Of a DNA stretch of 18,340 nt, positions 14,496 to 18,340 are shown in pieces. This DNA comes from Anaerolineae bacterium (lineage in GTDB: Bacteria; Chloroflexota; Anaerolineae; 4572-78; J111). Within the stretch, counting starts at the first letter, position 1; each line of letters begins with the position of its first letter. Location: positions 1-18,340 of the forward strand of contig JAHDWA010000126.1 in the NCBI GenBank assembly GCA_023382535.1. Reading direction: 5' to 3'. The position numbers were made by a program, and so were the translations under genes. Under the pieces are notes generated by a model that did not search any database, was not told the origin of the DNA, and saw only the letters and a program-made list of their open reading frames with translations.

Positions 14496-15338
14496 ATGAA
14501 CCTTCAATCACCCTTCGAAAATACTCTCATCATCATTAAAGGCGCCGGAGATCTGGCCAGCGGGGTGGCTTATCGCCTCAAACGCAGCGGGTTCCCGGTA
14601 ATTATGACTGAACTGGCCGCTCCCTCGTTGGTCCGCCGGACGGTTAGTTATGGGGAGGCCGTTTACAGCGGCGAAACTTCTGTCGAGGGCATTGTCGCCC
14701 GCCGGGTAACCAGCCCGGCAGAGGCTCGCCCGTTAGCCACTAGCCAGGTGATCCCCGTTTTGGTTGACCCGCAAGCAGAGGCGATACCCCTACTTAACCC
14801 CAGGGTGGTGGTAGATGCGATTATGGCCAAGGCCAATACCGGCACTGCCCGTCACGACGCACCCCTGGTTATCGCCCTGGGGCCGGGCTTCACTGCCGGG
14901 GCGGATTGTCATGCCATCATTGAAACCAATCGTGGTCATTGGCTGGGCCGGGTGATTTATCCGGGCGGCGGGTTGCTCGGCAGCGGCCAGGCCGAACCCG
15001 ACAGCCACACCCCCGGCCAGATGAAAGGCGTTACCAGCGACCGCGTCCTGCGCGCTCCTGCCGCCGGACACGTCACCCCTCACGCCCGTATCGGCGATCG
15101 TCTGGCTGCCGGGCAGCTCATTGCCAGCGTTAACGGCCATGAAATTCGGGCCGCCTTTGCCGGCGTGCTGCGTGGCTTGCTGCACTCCAACGTGCCGGTC
15201 ACCCCCGGCTTCAAAATTGGCGATCTCGATCCGCGCGGCGAAGTGAGCCACTGCTTCACCATCAGCGACAAATCCCTGGCCATCGGTGGGGGAGTGTTGG
15301 AAGCGATTTTGGCGAGTGAAGTGGTGCGTGAAAAATGA
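14496..15338 (+). CDS. yqeB: YqeB-like molybdenum hydroxylase accessory protein (EF2563 family)
   Basis: A 280-aa protein beginning with a Rossmann-like nucleotide-binding segment, LIIIKGAGDLASGVAYRLKRSGFPVIMTEL (GAGDLASG at residues 16-23), followed by RRTVSYGEAVYSGETSVEGI, APLVIALGPGFTAGADCHAIIETNRGH and KIGDLDPRGEV. This pattern matches the EF2563/YqeB family, found with selenium-dependent molybdenum hydroxylases (xanthine dehydrogenase and relatives) and thought to help mature their cofactor. The biochemical role is unproven. The stop overlaps the next start as ATGA, so it forms an operon with the YqeC-MocA fusion. No Shine-Dalgarno is evident before the ATG. A promoter candidate at 14385-14413 would give a leader of about 75 nt. 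Confidence 0.85.
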   Translation: MNLQSPFENTLIIIKGAGDLASGVAYRLKRSGFPVIMTELAAPSLVRRTVSYGEAVYSGETSVEGIVARRVTSPAEARPLATSQVIPVLVDPQAEAIPLLNPRVVVDAIMAKANTGTARHDAPLVIALGPGFTAGADCHAIIETNRGHWLGRVIYPGGGLLGSGQAEPDSHTPGQMKGVTSDRVLRAPAAGHVTPHARIGDRLAAGQLIASVNGHEIRAAFAGVLRGLLHSNVPVTPGFKIGDLDPRGEVSHCFTISDKSLAIGGGVLEAILASEVVREK

Positions 15339-16795
15339 ACCTTTCACACGCTTTGCGAATTACCGTCGGTGATGTCGTCGCCTTTGTGGGCGGCGGTGGC
15401 AAAACCACGGCCATGTTTCAACTGGCCCATGAGTTAGCCCCGCAGATGCGGGTGCTGACTACCACTACCACCCGTATTTTCGCGGCTCAGATCAAGCGCT
15501 CCCCGGCTCATGTTACTTTCGACCCTGCTCAACAAAGCCTGGCCGCTATTCTGCCTCTCCTGAATGGTGCAATTGCCAGGCACGGCCAGGTACTGCTCAT
15601 CGGCCAGGCTGACCCCGCCAGCGGCAAAGCTTTTGGCCTGTCACCGGAAATAATTGACACCCTGGCCGCCAGCGGCCATTTCGATGTAATCCTCAACGAG
15701 GCCGACGGCTCGCGGATGCGGCCGCTCAAAGCCCCGGCAGCGCATGAGCCGGTTATCCCTGCCGCCACTACCCTGGTCGTTCCGGTCGTTGGATTGGATG
15801 TGCTGGGCCAACCGCTCGGCGATGACACGGTTCACCGGGCCGGTCTGGTCAGCCGGTTGAGCGGCACGGCGCTGGGCCAAGCCGTGACCACCGGCACTGT
15901 TACTGCCTTATTATGCCACCCCGACGGCGGACTCAAACATATCCCCGCTCAGGCGCGAGTGGCGCCGCTGCTGAATAAAGTAGATATGTCGAGGAGCGAG
16001 GCATCCCCAGATGCGGAGCGTGTTAGCGCGGGTGAGGAAGGCTGGAAGATGGCCCACCCACGGGAGGCCCTCGGCTCCAGGGAGCCTTTGGCTCAAAGAT
16101 TAGCGGCGGCGAGAGAGATTGCCGGCGGCCTGCTGGCCTGTGAGCGAGTCGATTCTGTGGTGATTGGGGCGGTCCAGCAGGCGGTCTCGCCGGTGGTCGA
16201 GGTCCACAGCCGGGTGGCGGCGGTCATCCTGGCTGCGGGCGGCTCAACGCGTTTTGGCTCACCCAAGCAACTGGTTCGTTGGGGTGACAAAACATTTATC
16301 GAGCAGGTGGTTGACAGCGCTTTGGCCAGCGAGGCCAGCCCAGTAGTAGTTGTGCTGGGGGCTGAGGTGGAACAGAGCCGGGCGCTGTTGAGAAGTCGCC
16401 CGGTAGAGATTGTGCTCAATCCGGCCTGGGTAGAAGGGCAAAGCGTTTCTATGCAAGCCGGATTAGCGGTGCTTCCGGCCCATGCCGGCGGCGTACTCTT
16501 TTTGCTGGTGGATTTGCCCGGCGTCACCCCGGCTCTGCTCGACGAGCTTATCCAGCGCCACCGCGAAACGCTCGCGCCCCTGATTTGGCCCGAATTTGAA
16601 GGCCAGCGCGGCAACCCGGTCCTCTTCGACCGTGCCCTCTTCCCCGAACTGAGGCAAATCAGCGGCGACATGGGCGGCAGGCCGCTGCTGTTGAAGTACA
16701 AAGATCAGGCCGAGCGGGTGCAGGTAGCGGAGGCCGGGATTTTACAGGATTTTGACCGGCCGGAAGATTTGGCGGCCTTTAAGGCGAGGCTTTAG
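15335..16795 (+). CDS. YqeC-MocA/MobA-like fusion protein for molybdenum hydroxylase maturation
   Basis: A 486-aa two-domain protein. Residues 1 to about 285 are YqeC-like: a P-loop (FVGGGGKTTAMFQLAHEL, residues 18-34), TTTTTRIF, ILNEADGSRMRPLKAPAAHEPVIP and LLNKVD. Residues about 292-486 are a MobA-like NTP transferase: VAAVILAAGGSTRFGSPKQLVRWGDKTFIEQVV, then FLLVDLPGVTPALLDELI and GQRGNPVLFDRALF, as in molybdenum cofactor cytidylyltransferases (MocA/YgfJ). In many genomes the two are separate genes beside yqeB. The fusion and the ATGA overlap with yqeB place all three activities in one transcript. Residues about 218-250 form a Ser/Glu/Pro-rich segment between NKVD and the helix RLAAAREIAGGLL that looks inserted. 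Whether selenium is involved cannot be told, as no selD or hydroxylase gene is in the window. Confidence 0.87.
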   Translation: MNLSHALRITVGDVVAFVGGGGKTTAMFQLAHELAPQMRVLTTTTTRIFAAQIKRSPAHVTFDPAQQSLAAILPLLNGAIARHGQVLLIGQADPASGKAFGLSPEIIDTLAASGHFDVILNEADGSRMRPLKAPAAHEPVIPAATTLVVPVVGLDVLGQPLGDDTVHRAGLVSRLSGTALGQAVTTGTVTALLCHPDGGLKHIPAQARVAPLLNKVDMSRSEASPDAERVSAGEEGWKMAHPREALGSREPLAQRLAAAREIAGGLLACERVDSVVIGAVQQAVSPVVEVHSRVAAVILAAGGSTRFGSPKQLVRWGDKTFIEQVVDSALASEASPVVVVLGAEVEQSRALLRSRPVEIVLNPAWVEGQSVSMQAGLAVLPAHAGGVLFLLVDLPGVTPALLDELIQRHRETLAPLIWPEFEGQRGNPVLFDRALFPELRQISGDMGGRPLLLKYKDQAERVQVAEAGILQDFDRPEDLAAFKARL

Positions 16796-16809
16796 GAGTA
16801 CCTTTTGGG

Positions 16810-18159
16810 TTAACGGTATTCACCGGCAATTCTGAGGATGGCGGCAAGGCTTTGCTCCACGTCGGCCTCCGTTGTGGCCCAGGAGGAGACGCTCATGCGC
16901 ATAGCCGTGTGACCCTGCCAGACGGTGCCGCCGCACCAGCACGTTCCGTCTGCCTGCACCCCGGCAATTACCCGGCGAGTCGTCTCCGCATCGCCGAAGG
17001 AAACCAGGACCTGGTTCAGTTCAACCTCATTGAGCACCCGGTATCCGGCTGACCGCAGCCCCTCGGCGAAGCGGGCAGCGTAGCGGCAGTTGCGCTCGAT
17101 AAGGTCAGCCAAGCCCGATCGGCCTAACGAAGATAAGGCCGCCCAAACTTCGACGCCCCGCGCCCGGCGGGACATTTCGGGGGTGTAATACATCGGCTCG
17201 CGCTGGTCGCTCTGAACCAGATAGGCAGCCGTGGCCGACATGGCGGCGCGAAGATGTTCGGGCTGGCGGCAGAAGGCCACGCCGCTGTCATAAGGCACGT
17301 TGAGCCACTTGTGAGCGTCGGTGGCCCACGAGTCGGCCTGCCCAACCCCGGCTGCGAGATGCGCTCGTTGCGGTGCTGCGGCTGCCCACAGTCCAAATGC
17401 ACCGTCTACATGAACCCAAGCGCCCGCTTCGTGCGCAGCGGCGCAAATCTCTGCTGCCGGATCGAATGCGCCGGTGTTGACATTGCCGGCTTGAATGCAA
17501 ACAATGGTGGCAGGGGACAGCGGAGGCAGGGCCTCAGCCCGTATGCGGCCCTGTCCGTCAACCGGCACGCGGCTGACCCGCTCGCGGCCCAAACCGAGCA
17601 GGCTTAATGCCTTCAACAGGCTAACATGGACCTCATCCCCGACGACAACGGTGAGGGGGGGCGCGCTGAACAGCCCCCGCGCCTCTACATCCCAGCCCTG
17701 CCGCTCCAGCAGGGCGTGCCGCGCCGCTGCCAGTCCTGTAAAATTGGCCATGGTCGCCCCGGTGACAAAGCCAGCCCCGGCTTCGGGCGGGAGGCCCAAA
17801 ATCTCTAACAGCCAGCGCCGCGCTACTTCCTCCAACTTGGCCGCAATCGGCGACATTATCGAGAGGGCGCTGTTTTGATCCCAGGCCCCGGCCAGCCAGT
17901 TGGCGGCCAAAGCCGCCGGCAGGGAACCGCCGGTGACAAAGCCAAAATAGCGACCTCCCGCCGAGGCCACCGCCGCGGGAGAGCCGATGTCATCCAGCAG
18001 CGCCAGGACTTGCTCCGGCCCAGTTGGCTCATCAGGAAGCGGTTCGTCTAATTGAGAGAGGCGGGCAATTGCTTCGGGGGAGGGAACAACACTCCGGTCA
18101 GTCAATGTTTCGAGGTAATGGCCGGCGCGGGCAGCGGCATCTTGCAGCAGTTCTTTCAT
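16810..18159 (-). CDS. Group II PLP-dependent amino acid decarboxylase-like protein
   Basis: A 449-aa fold-type I PLP enzyme. Key features are FVTGATMANFTGLAAARHALL (cofactor phosphate region), DEVHVSLLKALSLLGLG (His stacking on the cofactor ring), AWVHVDGAFGLWAAAAP (D252, pairing with the pyridine nitrogen) and SWATDAHKWLNVPYDSGVAF with K284 as the Schiff-base lysine. These match the aromatic-amino-acid/glutamate decarboxylase group. The C-terminal domain (ELNQVLVSFGDAETTRRVI, WQGHTAMRMSVSSWATTEADVEQSL) is complete. The start is ATG 18159, preceded at 6 nt by GGAGG; an in-frame TTG six codons upstream overlaps that site and is rejected. The gene converges with the YqeC-MocA gene with a 14-nt gap and no visible terminator. 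Substrate specificity cannot be read from the sequence; some relatives are annotated as aspartate aminotransferase-like. Confidence 0.9.
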   Translation of the reverse strand: MKELLQDAAARAGHYLETLTDRSVVPSPEAIARLSQLDEPLPDEPTGPEQVLALLDDIGSPAAVASAGGRYFGFVTGGSLPAALAANWLAGAWDQNSALSIMSPIAAKLEEVARRWLLEILGLPPEAGAGFVTGATMANFTGLAAARHALLERQGWDVEARGLFSAPPLTVVVGDEVHVSLLKALSLLGLGRERVSRVPVDGQGRIRAEALPPLSPATIVCIQAGNVNTGAFDPAAEICAAAHEAGAWVHVDGAFGLWAAAAPQRAHLAAGVGQADSWATDAHKWLNVPYDSGVAFCRQPEHLRAAMSATAAYLVQSDQREPMYYTPEMSRRARGVEVWAALSSLGRSGLADLIERNCRYAARFAEGLRSAGYRVLNEVELNQVLVSFGDAETTRRVIAGVQADGTCWCGGTVWQGHTAMRMSVSSWATTEADVEQSLAAILRIAGEYR

Positions 18160-18165
18160 CCAATA

Positions 18166-18170
18166 CCTCC
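18166..18170 (-). promoter_or_regulatory. Ribosome binding site fixing the decarboxylase start
   Basis: GGAGG on the minus strand, 6 nt upstream of the ATG at 18159. It overlaps the codons that a TTG start at 18177 would need, and so decides for the ATG. Confidence 0.8.
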
Positions 18171-18228
18171 GTAGCAAGATTTTTTATCACCCTGCCACTG
18201 TAAACGAAATGCCGCCGCCTGTCAATTC

Positions 18229-18272
18229 TAACATTCAGGAGTCCAAAGCGCGCTTTGGACTCCTGAATGTTA
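18229..18272. terminator. 44-bp perfect palindrome, probable terminator or palindromic element
   Basis: Perfectly self-complementary arms of 22 nt meet between 18250 and 18251 (core GGAGTCCAAAGC and its complement). As RNA it forms a very stable hairpin in either direction. It lies 17 nt after the probable stop of the right-edge gene and 70 nt upstream of the decarboxylase start. It lacks a clean T-tract on the minus strand, so the termination role is inferred from position. Confidence 0.6.
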
Positions 18273-18288
18273 TCAACATTGAGTGCAA

Positions 18289-18340
18289 TTAGGCGGGAAT
18301 GTTCACCCGCCGGATGATCTGCCCATTGCTCTCCCAATAG
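18289..18340 (-). CDS. Possible C-terminus of a gene entering from the right edge
   Basis: In one minus-strand frame the edge reads YWESNGQIIRRVNIPA followed by TAA at 18291-18289. Seventeen nt after this stop is a 44-bp perfect palindrome, the place expected for a transcript end. The peptide is too short to identify. Another frame stays open across the palindrome into the decarboxylase upstream region, but that peptide looks like a shadow. Confidence 0.4.
   Translation of the reverse strand, partial: YWESNGQIIRRVNIPA

Noticed and set aside
18098..18337. 79-aa minus-strand frame spanning the palindrome
   Set aside because: It reads through the 44-bp palindrome and overlaps the decarboxylase start in another frame. 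The 17-codon frame ending at 18289 fits a gene end better.

Overview
The window looks like a piece of a Chloroflexota (probably Anaerolineae-like) chromosome. The clues are a family 5 solute-binding lipoprotein whose linker repeats KETVVV, giant polytopic GT39-type glycosyltransferases that end in a soluble beta-rich module, and many degenerate heptanucleotide arrays. This assignment is inference; there is no rRNA or marker gene in the window.

Region 1 (1-6477, minus strand) is a four-gene envelope glycosylation operon. It runs from a cytosolic-type GT4 glycosyltransferase carrying an unusual two-helix membrane insert, through two full-length GT39/PMT-like membrane glycosyltransferases, to a third cut off by the window start. 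The last three genes are tightly coupled (ATGA and TAATG overlaps). The operon is peppered with 7-bp and 8-bp tandem arrays that stay inside the reading frames and encode hydrophilic loops or tails. A divergent promoter pair lies at 6529-6618.

Region 2 (6657-12760, plus strand) holds a six-hairpin glycosidase (GH100 / amylo-1,6-glucosidase-like), then an oligopeptide/oligosaccharide-type ABC importer (lipoprotein plus two permeases, with no ATPase gene here), then a CPBP-family membrane protease. The 248-bp gap between lipoprotein and permeases carries two strong stem-loops.

Region 3 (12757-14330) has a 411-aa protein I do not recognise, behind a near-consensus promoter, and a convergent small YtxH-like membrane protein.

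Region 4 (14385-16795, plus strand) encodes accessory proteins of molybdenum hydroxylase maturation: YqeB, then a YqeC protein fused to a MocA/MobA-like nucleotidyltransferase. No hydroxylase, selD or other selenium gene is visible.

Region 5 (16810-18340, minus strand) is a group II PLP-dependent decarboxylase. A 44-bp perfect palindrome lies upstream of it, and beyond that the last codons of a gene running in from the right edge. No tRNA, rRNA, CRISPR array or transposase was seen. No gene-free stretch exceeds 300 bases.
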